Below, piece after piece: positions 1 through 11,601 of a DNA stretch of 64,000 nt. The DNA is from Salvia splendens (taxonomy: Eukaryota > Streptophyta > Magnoliopsida > Lamiales > Lamiaceae). The stretch spans positions 31,995,262-32,059,261 of the forward strand of contig NC_056034.1 of assembly GCF_004379255.2 (NCBI RefSeq), written 5' to 3'. A program made the position numbers and the translations under genes. Numbering within the stretch: position 1 is the stretch's first letter; each line of letters begins with the position of its first letter. Below the pieces are notes generated by a model. That model ran no database searches. It was not told the origin of the DNA and worked only from the letters and a program-made list of their open reading frames with translations.

Positions 1-790
1 ATCCTATTGTATTTGTCGTTAAATTTCAGCACCGACTCATTTTGAGTCTTGGTTCCGTCACTGTCTAGATGTATCATTTTCGGCATTTGATAAACAATGT
101 CTTGAGCTGGTTAAGGAACCGCAAGAAGAGTTGTGTTGTTTGGTACATAGGGGTGGGTCGGTACGGTAACGTCACACCGCATACCGTATCGAAAATTGCG
201 GTATGACAAAATATCATACCGATTATTGATACTTTAAAGTTATTGCGGTATACCGCACTTTTACGGTATACCGGAAGTATAGTATGGTATACCGTAATAC
301 CATTATGTAAAAAAAAAATCTATTTTATACTCAAAATGTTTAAAAGTAGGATTATTAGAGATTTTTTCTTTCTAATTCTATTTTATATATAAATATATTA
401 AATATAATATAATATAATATTAATATTTCAACATATATCGCATATCCGGTATACCACAGTATACTGTGGTATAGGAAAATTGATACCGTTACCGTATCGA
501 AAATTGCGGTATACTGAAAAACCGGTATTTTCGATATTTCGATATTTTTTTCCCACTCCTAGTTTGGTGAGCGTCATAATCAAAGGATTTACATACATTG
601 CAAACGCTGGAGATTGTAAGGCAATATTGGGTAGACAGCTACTGCCCAAACTACAAGTTTTATTGGTCCCGGAGCGATGGGCTGGACACAAACAAGCCAT
701 CCTCCAAGCAATCCAATCACCGGCAGAAGTCCAAGTTCTCCAATATAAAAAAGCACGAGTTAGAACCAATTCATCAGAGGGTCTGTAGTG
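1..790 (+). pseudogene. possible PP2C-like gene fragment, interrupted by a MITE
   Basis: An open stretch from about 31 to 145 follows an acceptor-like TTTCAG and resumes after the MITE at 562-569 in a frame reading VIIKGFTYIANAGDCKAIL. The ANAGDCKAIL part resembles the PP2C phosphatase core motif (usually ANxGDSRAvL), in which the Asp helps bind metal. Downstream of about 640 no frame continues to resemble the family, and stops appear in all frames by about 840. I see a short, decayed exon-like remnant rather than a working gene. The assignment rests on one motif only and the rest is unrecognised. Confidence 0.3.
146..561. mobile_element. hAT-like MITE, about 416 bp
   Basis: The ends are imperfect inverted repeats: TAGGGGTGGG on the left and CCCACTCCTA on the right. 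An 8-bp near-perfect target duplication flanks them (GTTTGGTA at 138-145, GTTTGGTG at 562-569). TIRs of the form AGGGGTGGG with 8-bp duplications are typical of hAT non-autonomous elements. The interior is AT-rich, has no ORF, and is full of GGTATACCG-type palindromic motifs. A 22-bp segment is present twice in direct orientation (183-204 and 491-512). Confidence 0.7.
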
Positions 791-879
791 CCTTCCGTTC
801 TGTAAGGGTTATGCGCTTAATTGGTTTTATAGATTAATAGGCTTGTGCATAAATAAGCCTTTGTATTAAGAATAATATA

Positions 880-974
880 AGCCTTTGTGCACTACTTCCT
901 TTTTCGTTTGTCCCCAAAGAGTATGAACTTTCACTTTTGGACACTATTTTCTCTCTAATGAGGTGGGACCCATT
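880..974. mobile_element. truncated Stowaway-like MITE remnant
   Basis: The stretch starts with a decayed version of the Stowaway terminal consensus (ACTACTTCCTTTTTCG, compare TACTCCCTCCGTCC) followed by the 'AGTATGAACTTTCACTTTTG' type of body common in plant Stowaway MITEs. No right end is visible because the R1 LTR-like repeat begins at 975. Family assignment is by resemblance only. Confidence 0.35.
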
Positions 975-1885
975 TGTTAGGTTTGGTTTACTGAAAAGCA
1001 TGTTTCGAGCAAGTTCGCGCGAATAGAATCTTGCTTGTATACAAAAAACTCTACAATCCACTTTTAACCCGATTCAGTATTATTCGAGCAGTTTCGCACG
1101 AATAGAATCAGTATATTATTACATTGTGTTTGCTTGTGCATTTATAAGATGTTTTATAAACATTTAAATGCATAAGAAGCAAACAAAGCTTAAGTCTTTT
1201 GCTTAGTAGACTGGTTGGGAGCGTCGTCCACTTTAAGGTAACTACAGTCAGTTCTATGCAATGCTTTGCAAAAGAGAGAAGAATTTCACAACCGAGATAC
1301 GCTTTGGCTACCTATCGCGAAAGGTTGCAATGTCAGTCCGATTATTTCTAAGCCTTATTGAAATAAGATGACGTTGGTGTGGTATAGCACTGAATTGATC
1401 TAACAGCAAGACGTGTCTTTATGCTATCTACTGAAAGACTAGGTCTTGATAAATAACTATTTCTTAATCTACATACGTTAGCATTGAGCATACGATATTG
1501 ATTATGCATTATTTTGACTTATCAAATGGTGCGTGTTTTTCGCAACCCAATAATCCTGATATCTTGGGTAGTGGTGATTAATATCTAGCGGTGCTAGGAT
1601 TGCTATTATGTTGAATCGTGCGCGAGGTGAGTCTCGTTTGATAATGTCCTCAAGAGGAGCTTGAACAAGGTTTTATTATTCGGAAAACTGGCTAGTTGGA
1701 ATTTAATTATTCCACGAATAATAAATAAGTGTTTCTTGCTAAGTTCACTATTGGAATTAATAAGATGTTAATTAATTAAGTCCATAGCAGACTTTAATTA
1801 ATTAATAGACATTTGTATCTTAATTACATCTGTGTTGGGCCCAAAGCTCTAATTTCATCTTGGAGTCCAAAGTGCCCAAACCCAG
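975..1885 (-). repeat. R1 LTR-like repeat, copy A (truncated)
   Basis: On the minus strand this stretch is homologous to 32890-33401 plus 60735-61195, and its first 480 bp also to 12408-12833. It begins (plus strand) with TGTTAG, the complement of the CTAACA terminus seen at 61195. Shared blocks include TCAGTGCTATACCACAC, AGGTTGTGAAATTC and AAAGTGGATTGT. No PBS or PPT adjoins it, so it is a solo or truncated LTR. It loses similarity near 1885. I cannot assign it to Copia or Gypsy because no internal coding region is attached. Confidence 0.6.
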
Positions 1886-2230
1886 ATTTGCTTCTTCAAA
1901 CAGAGTCTTCCTTTTCCCACCAAGCCAATCTGCCGTTGTAAACGTCTCTTTTTCCCCGCTACATGTGGGATTTAATTGCTCAAGCCACCTTACCAACTCC
2001 CGCGATGGCTAGCGACCTCCTCGTCGCTGCGCTCGTATCGCTAACGCCACCACTTGAAGTGTATATTATTCGTCCGTTTCGAGTTGGAGTTCATGCTGGA
2101 CTCGATGCCACCCGCCTACCTATTGGTATTCCGAACCTTCTCCTAACGCTCGGTGTCTTGTTGGAAGACCATTATAGCCGCCTTCCAAATGTTGGCTCTA
2201 CTTGTGGTCGGAATTCGACAGTTTCACGAA
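1886..2230. other. unassigned GC-richer stretch, no gene recognised
   Basis: An ORF of 94 codons (1963-2247, plus strand) lies in a stretch clearly less AT-rich than its surroundings, starting near ATGGCTAGCGACCTCC. The translation shows no motif I recognise. It sits directly between the R1 repeat and the plastid-derived atpI fragment, so it could be more organelle-derived or rearranged DNA. I do not call it a gene. Confidence 0.3.
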
Positions 2231-2543
2231 TTTGTGAAATCTTCTAAGATGTTAATGGGTAAAAGGATTGGGGTTGGTTGAATATATTTCCCGAAATAAC
2301 TTAATCCTTTTTTGCTAAGACCTGCATAGAAATATGCCACTGATTCGTAGGTGCGGCTAACTCTCCATGAGGTAATTCTATTATTTTCCAGGGTAAAAGA
2401 GCTCCCGACCAATTAGAAACAAAAATAAATAAAAACATAGTTCCAATAAAAGGAACCCAATGGCCATATTCTTCTCTAATTTGGGTTTTACTCACGTCTC
2501 GAATGAATTCCAGAACATATTCGACCCAGCCACTAGGCACCAA
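2231..2543 (-). pseudogene. atpI: nuclear insertion of plastid atpI (NUPT)
   Basis: The minus strand encodes parts of subunit a of the plastid ATP synthase (CF0 subunit IV), the membrane channel for protons in the thylakoid. Recognisable blocks are [40 protein letters not shown], then [13 protein letters not shown] and [19 protein letters not shown]. The first blocks are read in one frame and the last two in another. Between APTN and VAYF about 13 codons are missing (near 2342), which also shifts the frame. Both gene ends are absent and no other plastid gene adjoins. It is therefore a short, decayed plastid-to-nucleus transfer, not expressed as a protein. Identification is firm because plastid genes are highly conserved; the exact edges are approximate. 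Confidence 0.87.
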
Positions 2544-2814
2544 CGCCTCCGATTTGGGTTTGGGAAACAGTTGGGATTCATGCTTGAATTACTAGTGAGA
2601 GAGAAAATGAGATAGGGGAAGATTGGAGTGAAAGGTGTGAGAATGAAGATAAAAAGTTGTAACATATATAAAGAAAAAAGCAAAAAACTAAAATGAAATC
2701 TGAAAATCATCGTCCAACCTTAAGACCGTGGAATAAGTATCGGCCCATTGCGGATGCTCTTAGACGTCAATCAAACTCTTTTATTTTTGTTGTAGTAGAA
2801 TGTAGTTATGATTA
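2544..2814. other. spacer with a lone Harbinger-type terminus
   Basis: There is no gene here. At 2745-2762 the sequence GCCCATTGCGGATGCTCTTA looks like the right end of a PIF/Harbinger element (TIR ending ATGCTC followed by TTA). It matches in reverse complement the left end of the element at 26819. A matching left end was not found nearby, so it is a relic or the edge of a MITE covering part of this stretch. Confidence 0.3.
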
Positions 2815-4764
2815 GAGCATCCCCATCGCTGCTCGATGGGGCGGACGACGTCCGTGCCGACGGCACGACGCTGCTCGATATATTGAGCACGTCCGTGCCG
2901 CTGAGCAGGGCGACGTGGCAACGTGCGATAGGCCAATGGCAATGCCGTTGTAATTTCCTTTTTTTATATAGAATATAATACCAAAAATAAAAAAAAATAT
3001 TTTCAGATTCCCAAAAAATATAGCCGTTTATTACTGTTTTTTGAAATTTTTTTGATTTTTTTAAAAATATTTTAATCCCAAAAACATCTATAAATACACA
3101 CATTCATCATCCATTTTTTCATACAACTCATCTACATCTTCCTCTCTCACTCAAACCCTCTCTAAATTCAAAAATGGATCTCAGCGATATCATTGCGGAA
3201 GCGGAGCGCGAAGACCAAGAGTACTATGAACAATATCGTGCCGCTTATGAAGCCTATGTCGCTGCTGCCACCCCCGCCCTCCTCCTCAACCAACTAGATC
3301 AAAACGCCGCTACATTCCTCGTGACCGGGAGGGAGCCCAAGAAAGGCTCATTGCCGACTATTTTTCCGACACGCCGCGGTTTACGGAAGATTACTTCCGG
3401 CGCCGTTTTCGCATGTCAAAACGGTTGTTTATGCGTATTGTCTACACATTGTCCGCTCGTGTTGAATACTTTCAATCACGTAGAGATGCAACCGGTCGGC
3501 AAAGTCTCTCGCCGTTGCAAAAGTGTACTTGTGCCCTCCGACAACTTGCTAATGGGCAAACGACTGACCTCTTCGATGAGTATTTGCATGTGGGTGAGTC
3601 AATTGGAATCCTATGCCTCAAAAAATTTTGCCACGGCATTCGTTTTTCTTTCAGTGTGCAATTCCTTTGGGCACCCACCACCGAAGATTGTCAACGGTTA
3701 CTTCATATTCACGAAACAGTCCACGGTTTTCCCAGTATGCTTGGCAGCATTGACTGCATGCATTGGAAGTGGAAGAATTGCCCGAATGCTTGGAGGGGGC
3801 AACACTTAAGCAGTCACAAAGTCGGCGACCTAATGCTTATCCTTGAAGCGATCGCCGACTACCGCCTATGGATTTGACATGCATATTTCGGTGTTGCCGA
3901 ATCCAACAACGACTTGAACGTGCTCTATTCTTCACCACTCTTCAATGATGTTTTGAATGGTGTAGCACAGGTGGTCGACTTCACCGTCAACGGAAATCCA
4001 TACCACATGGGTTACTATCTCGCCGATGGTATCTACCTAAGGTGGTCGACTTTCGTGAAGACGCTCAGCAATCCGCAAGACCCGAGACAGATTCTTTATT
4101 CGCAACTTCAAGAGTCTGCTCGGAAAGACGTCGAATGAGCTTTTGGGGTCCTTTAAGGCCAATTCAACATTGTGAAGACCCCGTCTCGGCTGTGGTACTC
4201 TAAGAATATTGCCGACATCATATACACGTGTATTATCTTGCACAACATGATTATAGCTGACGAAGGACCAAGGGCGGCTAACTTTTACGACGAGGATGAA
4301 GCCGGAAGCTCAACCACAAGTTCTCCCCTACACCGAGGTGTGCATACGATGGTGCGAGAGAGGATCGAAACAAGACACACAATGCGCGATACCAAAGCCC
4401 ACATTGAGCTACAAGAAGACCTAATCAAACACATTTGAGCGAAATTCGGCCACGAGTAGTGGATTTTTTTAATTCTATGAATTTAATTATGTAATTTTTA
4501 ATTTTTATGATTTAAATTATGTAATTTTTAATTTTTTAATAATTTGTAATAGTATTCTGCGTATTTTTAATGCGTTCTAATATTGTGGAAATGAGTTTAT
4601 TTAAATTGAATAATAGAATAGTGAGACCCTTAAGCATGTGTTTACGGAAGAGTATGAATGCGAGTGTTGTGCTCTTGGAGAAGAGCATGGAGTAAAAAAT
4701 GAATAAAAATAGGTCCGAACCCACTTTCATGCTCTTGCCAAAGAAATTCTTTTAAAAAAGGCTC
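2815..4764 (+). mobile_element. PIF/Harbinger element with transposase only
   Basis: The left end GAGCATCCCCATCG follows a TTA trinucleotide (2812-2814), the usual Harbinger target. The right end is decayed, with GGCTC at 4760-4764 followed by ATTAA. The interior carries a broken DDE transposase gene, and its 5' and 3' non-coding segments match the deletion derivative at 28676-29399. That match (shared leader CATCTTCCTCTCTCACTC and the AT-rich tail) supports the element limits. No Myb-like accessory gene, the second gene of autonomous Harbinger elements, is present. Confidence 0.75.
3174..4438 (+). pseudogene. Harbinger (PIF-type) DDE transposase, broken
   Basis: The ORF starts at ATG 3174 in an acidic N-terminus (MDLSDIIAEAEREDQ). 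It needs a frame change near 3325 to join the main body, which then runs in one frame to 4438. The body shows family hallmarks: RRRFRMSKRLFMRIV, then GSIDCMHWKWKNCP around 3745 (containing the first catalytic Asp), NNDLNVL..SPLF around 3906, then YYLADGIY, and IADIIYTCIILHNMI near 4208. This matches the plant Harbinger nuclease family (DDE_Tnp_4/plant transposon protein). In-frame stops occur near 3875 (TGA where Trp is expected), 4136 and 4151. The protein would normally cut and paste the element together with a Myb-like partner; this copy cannot be functional. Confidence 0.85.
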
Positions 4765-4858
4765 ATTAATGGGTTAGATGAATTTTGAAAATGAAGTGAT
4801 GCTATCAGTCATCCTAAAACCTCTACTCTCTATATTTCCCCGCAGAAGAAGAAGAAGA
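4765..4858 (+). promoter_or_regulatory. short PRMT7 upstream/5' leader region
   Basis: Only 94 bp separate the Harbinger right end from the PRMT7 start codon. The stretch has a pyrimidine-rich run (CCTCTACTCTCTATATTTCCCC) just before AGAAGAAGAAGAATG, which looks like a plant 5' leader. No clear TATA box with correct spacing is visible here, so core promoter elements may lie inside the transposon or transcription may be TATA-less. This is inference from position. Confidence 0.4.
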
Positions 4859-7800
4859 ATGACCTCCGCCGCCTGCAGCCGTATGTTTCAGCTCCAAACC
4901 GACCCACTCACCGGAAAATCAGAGTGGCTCGTTATCGAAGGCGAAGATGATCAACTCCAAACAACCCCCAAATCACTTCTCGCAACCACGTCTTACCTCG
5001 ACATGCTCAACGATTCCCTCCGCAACGCCGCCTACCGTCTCGCCATCGATAACACCGTCACTACACCCTCCCACGTCCTCGACATTGGGTACTACTTCTA
5101 CTCTCAACAACTCAGAAACTTCACCCTTCTTGCGCTAATTCCATTAATACTCTATCACTAGCTTAATTTAACAGAATCTTCCTCTTTTTTAGTCTGTATC
5201 CATGCTAACAATCGTCATATTCATGTAATTTTTATGATTGTGCTGATTATTGAGTAATTGAGAGTTAGTTAACTGTGTGGTTTGATCAGGGCAGGGACGG
5301 GTTTGCTGTCGATGATGGCAGCTCGAGCTATGGGGCTTTCTGATTCAAATGGGATCTCTACTTCTAAAGGGATGGTGACAGCTTGCGAGTCATACCTTCC
5401 CATGGTGAAGTTAATGAGAGAGGTTTTACGAGCCAATGCCATGGAGGGGAAAATTCGTCTCATAAATAAGAGGTCCGATGAGTTGGAAGTTGGCGTGGAT
5501 ATCCCATCGCGCGCTGATATTCTCGTGAGTACCTTTTGCCAAATTTGGAGTGTGCTCGTCTTGTTATACTGCTATTTAATTTTGATAGAAAATGAGCTAA
5601 AACGATGAATTGAAACTTCGTAGAAATAAAATGTTGCTGCATTGCATTTGCATTACACTGAAGATCCCTATTTATAGTAGCTACATTACTCTAAACGGAG
5701 GAAATCAGCTAGCTAACCACCAATACTTTTACTAAAGCATTAAGAAAGAGACACATGTAAACACTAGCTAACAAACAGCAGAGTTATCCTTTATTTCTCC
5801 ATGTGTATTAGCTGTCGTTTGTTTACTCATTTTACTTTTCCGATGCTGAATAGTCTTGCCACCTTGGCAAGCTTCATCCTTTTGGACATGATAATAGTGC
5901 TTAGTTTATTAACTTTGCTAACACCATTGGAGTGAAAAAATGGATTGGTTACATTGTTATTTCTTTCTCGAAGGATATTCAAACACTTGGGAGATGAAAA
6001 CGGTGATTGGAGGAAGGATTTCATATCTAGTTTGTGGTGTAATTGCTTCACAAACAAAAGCACAAGAAGCATTTATCATCTCTTATGTGATTTTTTTCAA
6101 TTTTATTAACTTATAATGGCTTGGCTGCGTTTCTTTAGCTTTGTAATAATTGGTGCATTCATCCTCTCTACCGAAACGAAAGTGTTCAACATATGTACTT
6201 ACATTTGCTGTTTATTATGTGGGAGTGGCCTGCTTGCATTTCTTCCTCGTATCTGAACTGCATATGTGAAATAATGTCAAGGTGTCTTCAATGATACCGT
6301 TAGCTCAAAATTCTTTTTTAGAATGCCTGGGTTTACACCCTTATCAGTTGGTAAAAAGGCCTTTGTAGAAAGAACTCTTAATGCATTTTCTGTGTACACT
6401 TTTAGCACTAACCTGTTGCTCGTGATTATATTAAACATTGAATGCAGGTCAGTGAGATCCTAGACTCGGAATTATTGGGTGAAGGGCTAATTCCAACTTT
6501 ACAACATGCGCACGACAAGTTATTGGTAGAAAATCCACAAACCGTTCCTTACCGGGCCACTACTTACGGTCAGGTAGTTGATTACACTACTCTGGTCCCA
6601 ACAATATACATGTGACCTAACTGACTGATTTTTCAAATTTAGACTTTGTTTCATTCTTCTAAGATAGTTGTCTTCTAATCAATGTCAGCTATATATTTCA
6701 TGTACTGTGTGTCTTACTATTTTAATAGTGTGCTCCATGTAACCATATAGATGAAGTCGTTTCATTTGTGAGCTCCTCTATTTGTTCAGCTGGTTGAGTG
6801 TACATATTTACGGGAGATGCATGATTTAGTTCATGGAGAGGCAGAAGCATCAGATGGCATTCATCTTCTGCCAAGTGGAATGCCCAACCTTTTAGCTGTA
6901 AAAAAGCAACAGTTTGCAATGCATTGTAATGCAATTAAAGACGAAATCAAACTGGTAATAAAAAAAATTCTTTGATAATTGTTAGTTGTTCTGTTTAATT
7001 GAAGTTGACAAGCATCCAACTGAATCTGGTACACTGATTCAGCTCTCAGAGCCGTTCAAAGTTTTTGAATTTGACTTTTGGAGGAGGCCAGATAGTTTCC
7101 GTGAAGCTGACCTGCACATAAAGGCTAAGAGTGATGGTACAGTTCATGCTATCATCTCATGGTACATGATTCAGCTCATCGGTCATTGTAGTTGATGTAT
7201 TATCAAGGTTTTTTCCTTTTTCACAAGAATCATCTAGGCCCCGTTACGAAAAACTCAGCCTCCTTCAGGTGGTTGCTTCAGCTTGATAGTGAAGGAACAA
7301 CATTCTATTCTACGGGGCCAAACTGGATACCATATCCTTCTGATGTGAAAGAATTGAAAACATCCTTTGTTAGTAAGTGAATGCTATATATGGTTAGTCT
7401 GTCTATCATGCGAGATATATTATTATTTTCATTGCTTTAAAATGTGGCTTTGCTCAACATCGGGAATCAGTTCAGGAAGTAGAGGGGTTTCTTTACATGT
7501 CATACATTTCGCTTGACTATTTAGGAAATGAAAAATTTGCTATGAACCAATATTTTGTATATTGTGCGGTCCTAGGTTCTGGTGATTGGTGTGATCATTG
7601 GAAACAATGTGTTTGGTTCATCCCGAGCTCAGGTCTGCTTGTATTGAAAGACAAAGAGGTTTGGTTACATGCTGCTCATACTGAAACCAGCATTTCATAT
7701 GATTTCAAGACCTCATGCAATGAGAAAGAAGATGCGGATCTTTTCCTCCATACTCCAGATGGTCAGCTTTTCCTGTCGCCTGAAAGAATAGCTTTGTATG

Positions 7801-10765
7801 GAGATAGTTGTTGGAGAGAGTTGATGCTCAATGCCATTAAGAACGCTGTAAGATTTTTTGTTTCCTAATGGAGCAATATTGTTTAAGACTGTGTTTTCCC
7901 CTAATCCGACCTCTAAAAAGAGAATACAGCTTACCTTGTGAATGTTGTTTGATGTCGAGTTTATTCTGCAGCAAAGTTCTCTCGTTTCTTAGTTTCAGAC
8001 ATTCAGTTCCAATGTGTTCTCTGATTTCTCCTCTTCATTGTAGTCACTCTTTTTTCTTGGGTAGGCACACACGATATTCTGGAAACTACCTGTATGATAT
8101 AATAGATTAAATGAGTTTAGCAGACAAGTTTGTAGTCCTATGGTTAGCTGGAATCATTTTTTTCCTCTCTTCTTATCTTTTTCATTAAGTTTTCATATAG
8201 GATTATTGACTGCAAAATCCTTAATATTTGGTCTATTGAAACCCAATTATTTTTCGAAATAATTAAGACCCCCTTTAGTTACTCCACAACTTTTTTTCTC
8301 TTTTATTTGAATTATAAGTGTGAGAAAATGGTAGCTTATAGATATTGTTTCATTCAAATGAAGGGGTAAAATAAGTTTTCTTCAGTAATTGTTTGAAGTG
8401 TGTTAGAAGGGGGTAAAACAAATTTTGGTTATAGTTTTATCTATCGTATTCGTACCTTTATTTTTCATTTCTCGTTTGTTTTTCCCTTCTTTATCTTCAG
8501 ATCCATCAGAAAGTAGATCCCTTGTGCTTAATTGCAGATGATAGCATCTTCTTGGCAGTCTCCGTTGCCCATCTTTCCAAGACTTCACAAGTGATGCCAT
8601 TATTCCCTGGTCTTGGAAACAAGGGCATGCAGTATCTGCAAAAAGCTTCCATAGCTAATAGCTACACCATGGACCGTATAGAGTTCCTAAGAAGAAAGGA
8701 ATTGCTATCGGGTCTGCAAGGTTCCCCTCATCGAAAGGTAAACTTATTGATCTTTAAATTGGCACAACAACTTTGGAGTTAAGAATTGCTTGAGCTAATT
8801 ATAGTGCCTGCAATTTCATCTTGCACATTAAGTAAGCTGTATCTCTTTCTTGATGCATCGCTGTAACTATTGATCTGCAGATTGACTTGTTCATCGCGGA
8901 GCCATTCTATTATGGAAATGACAATGTCCTTCCCTGGCAAAATCTGCGATTCTGGTAGGTGTCAGCATCTGGCTTATTTGATAGATTTTATCTCACTATA
9001 CTCTAATCTTATTCGTTGCATTTTTTCCGAGTCCAGTTATTTTACTGGACTATATATATTGCTAATAGAGTAGTAGGTATCTTATAAACTGTATATATTT
9101 GTTGAGAATAAATACATGTAGTAGTTGTAGTTAAAATAATAATTGAGTTTGTTGATTCTAGAGGTTATGGGGATCCCACACATTGCACATTTGTGTAGGA
9201 TTAATTGATTTGCAAATATTAAAAGGTGAGGTTGAAATTCCAAAATTGTACTATAAGTTTGTAATTTATTATGCAAAAATATAGTCCACATTGGCAGCAG
9301 CGCCATCTTTCCAATAGCCGGGGAAATTGGGGAAGCCCAGTTGCTAAAATGAAAAATATTTGGTATTTATTTGCAAAGATTTGATAACTGAGGTCAAAAT
9401 TGTAAATTTGTAGTATAAGTTTATGATTTATTATGCAATTATCTCTAATGAATTATACCTAATTATATATTAAGTTACTAACACTCATTGGAAATCAATA
9501 TACGCAATGATTTTATAGGTTTGTCAAATATTGTAAGAATAGACACTTCTATAATAGTAACCGATTTAGAGATGCATAGAAAATCAACCTTGATCTCAGT
9601 TTTGAGCTGCTTTGTAAACCAAGCTTGAGAATTTGATCAAGTGTTAATTGTATATATATAGTTCCATTTCTTCTTTTGAATTTTTGAATGGTAGAATTTG
9701 TTGCGCTTTATGCTAGCAACTATGCCATGAATCGCTTTTGCAATAATAATCTATTCTTCTTTCTACATGGCAAAAATTGGAGCTATTAACTAACCTCTGT
9801 GTGATCTTTGTAGGAAGGAAAGAACGTTACTTGATCCAGTTCTATCTAAAGACGCGCTCATAATGCCTTGTAGAGGGTTGTTGAAAGCTTGTGCAATGTA
9901 CCTTCCTGTAAGTTGGTAACAGGAGTGCTTTACTTGAATGGTTTCAGTACCAGATAATACCAATAGCTGATTCCATCAATCATCATGTTCTGTAGGATCT
10001 TTGGAAAAGCCGTTGTTGCCTGAAAGAGATTGAAGGGTTTGATAATTCAGTCGTAAATACCACATTGGGGGCATGTGGAGGTCTACCGCTTACAGAAGAC
10101 AGTCCTTTTCTGCCCTATTTTATTTGGCAGTGCGGTGAGACAAAGGTATTCTCATGTTTGTCATTTCTGAAGTTTGATGGTAACATCCTTATTTGTTTAT
10201 AACTTTTACAGATTCTCAGCAAAACAACCACTATTTTGGAGTTTGATTTTTCAAAACCAATGAGCCCCTGTTCTGGAAAAACTAAGGTACTAGAATATTG
10301 CTCCCAACTTGTCAAAGTAGTAACAAAATTTATCATCATAGCTGTTTTAGGGGCTTCAATTTGATCGACTTTCTTACAGGTTCAATTTAGAGAATCTGGG
10401 ATGTGCCATGGCTTTGTCCTTTGGATTGATTATGTCATGGATAAGGAGAACAACACTGTACTATCAACAGGACCGGGTTGGTTTTCTTTTGAGGAAACTG
10501 CCGATGAAAATATATCTTATTGTTTCTTCAAGTGTGCTAATTATAGTCGAGCCAAGGAATCACAACTTTTCATTAAAAGACTAATTTATGCTGTGTTTAT
10601 TTGAAATTTTCAGATAAAAGACATTGGAAACAAGGCGTGAAGCTTTTGAACGAGCCAGTAGAGGTTGGCCACAAAGACTTATCCTCAACAGAAATAGAGG
10701 CTTCCTTTGATCCTTTAAATGGTGAGCTCATTCTGAGAAATGCCTTTCTCAGGCATCAAAGGTAG
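4859..10765 (+). CDS. PRMT7: PRMT7, protein arginine N-methyltransferase 7
   Basis: Type I/III-family arginine methyltransferase that moves the methyl group of S-adenosylmethionine to arginines in histones and RNA-binding proteins; PRMT7 of animals makes monomethylarginine. Fourteen exons: 4859-5088, 5290-5524, 6448-6573, 6790-6954, 7043-7161, 7269-7372, 7576-7847, 8501-8737, 8881-8954, 9814-9907, 9996-10145, 10212-10286, 10380-10476, 10614-10765. All introns are GT-AG and phases join without a stop, giving 709 residues, the usual plant PRMT7 length. Motif I (VLDIGAGTG, residues 73-81) straddles intron 1; the acidic post-I residue is E110 (ACES); the double-E loop is E158/E167 (SEILDSELLGEG). 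A second, degenerate methyltransferase module follows, as in all PRMT7 (GDSCWRE, then LIADDSIF, then AEPFYYGND). The start was chosen because MFQLQTDPLTG follows closely, as in the family. No disruption seen; likely functional. Confidence 0.96.
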
Positions 10766-11095
10766 CCTGTGTTCTGGTTCTTGTAAGAGTTTCGAATTCT
10801 CTTTAGCACCATTTTCACCTTTTTTACTCGACTTATTTTGATGTGTTCGTCTACCTTAATACGATCCATAGTGCTCGAAAACACAGCTGGTTGACTGGCT
10901 GCTTTGCCTGTTTACACATAAGGGTTGTGTACATTGGTGTTATTGGGTTCTCTCTTTTAAGCATACAAACACTATTACCCTTTTTGCATACATTGTAAAA
11001 TGGACTAGTGAAGGAAATATTATGGTGCACTTTATATTTATTCTCTTGAATTTCCATTTCAGATGTAATGTATTACTTTTGTGTCGTGTTTTGTA
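10766..11095 (+). other. PRMT7 3' flank, probable 3' UTR
   Basis: AT-rich sequence with no ORF of note follows the TAG stop at 10763-10765. It probably holds the 3' UTR and polyadenylation region, but no single convincing polyadenylation signal can be picked by eye. Confidence 0.4.
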
Positions 11096-11345
11096 TACTC
11101 TCTCCATCCCATAAAAAAAGATACTTTTCTATTTTGGTCTGTCTTATAAAATTAGTTTACTTCTATTTTTATAACTTTGTCTCTAATAATTACTTCAATC
11201 TCTCTCTTTTTTATGTCTCATATTTTATCAATTATGAGAAAGTGGGTGTGTTCATTTTAAAGTATTCATTTTTATGAGAAAGTGGGTGTGTTCATTTTGA
11301 TTTGATGTATTAAGGAGTCAAATACTTTATTTAGTACTCCGTATG
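11096..11345. mobile_element. decayed Stowaway-like MITE region
   Basis: The left end TACTCTCTCCATCCCATAAA matches the Stowaway terminal consensus. A credible right TIR is missing; the stretch ends in GTACTCCGTATG, which could be a rearranged terminus. No ORF. Confidence 0.35.
11232..11298. repeat. two-copy 40-bp-period tandem repeat
   Basis: A 27-bp block beginning TTATGAGAAAGTGGGTGTG occurs at 11232-11258 and again at 11272-11298. It lies inside the MITE-like region and looks like a local replication-slippage duplication. Confidence 0.85.
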
Positions 11346-11601
11346 TGTTAATGGTGTTGAGTAGCAAAATAAATTGCTTTGCTGGCATTTGGTGAGTTTA
11401 TTGAAGTCTATAATGGGTACGCCCTCCGTCCCTCTTCGTTCTTTTTTTAATACGGATTTAAGAAATATTGTTTTAAGTGAGTTAAAGAAAGAATATAGTG
11501 GGAAAAAAATGTATAGAAATGAAGAGAATAAAGTATGAGAACGTAAAGTAAGAGAATAAATATATTTCTTTTTGTCAAAAAGGGAAATAATTCAAGTGCA
11601 G
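11346..11601. other. spacer with second Stowaway-like terminus
   Basis: There is no gene. TACGCCCTCCGTCCCTCTTC at 11418-11437 is a one-sided Stowaway-like end with an AT-rich body to about 11580; its partner end is not visible. The rest is featureless. Confidence 0.3.

Noticed and set aside
1963..2247. 94-codon ORF as a host gene
   Set aside because: No motif, no supporting exon structure, and overlap at its end with the plastid atpI fragment; left as an unassigned stretch.
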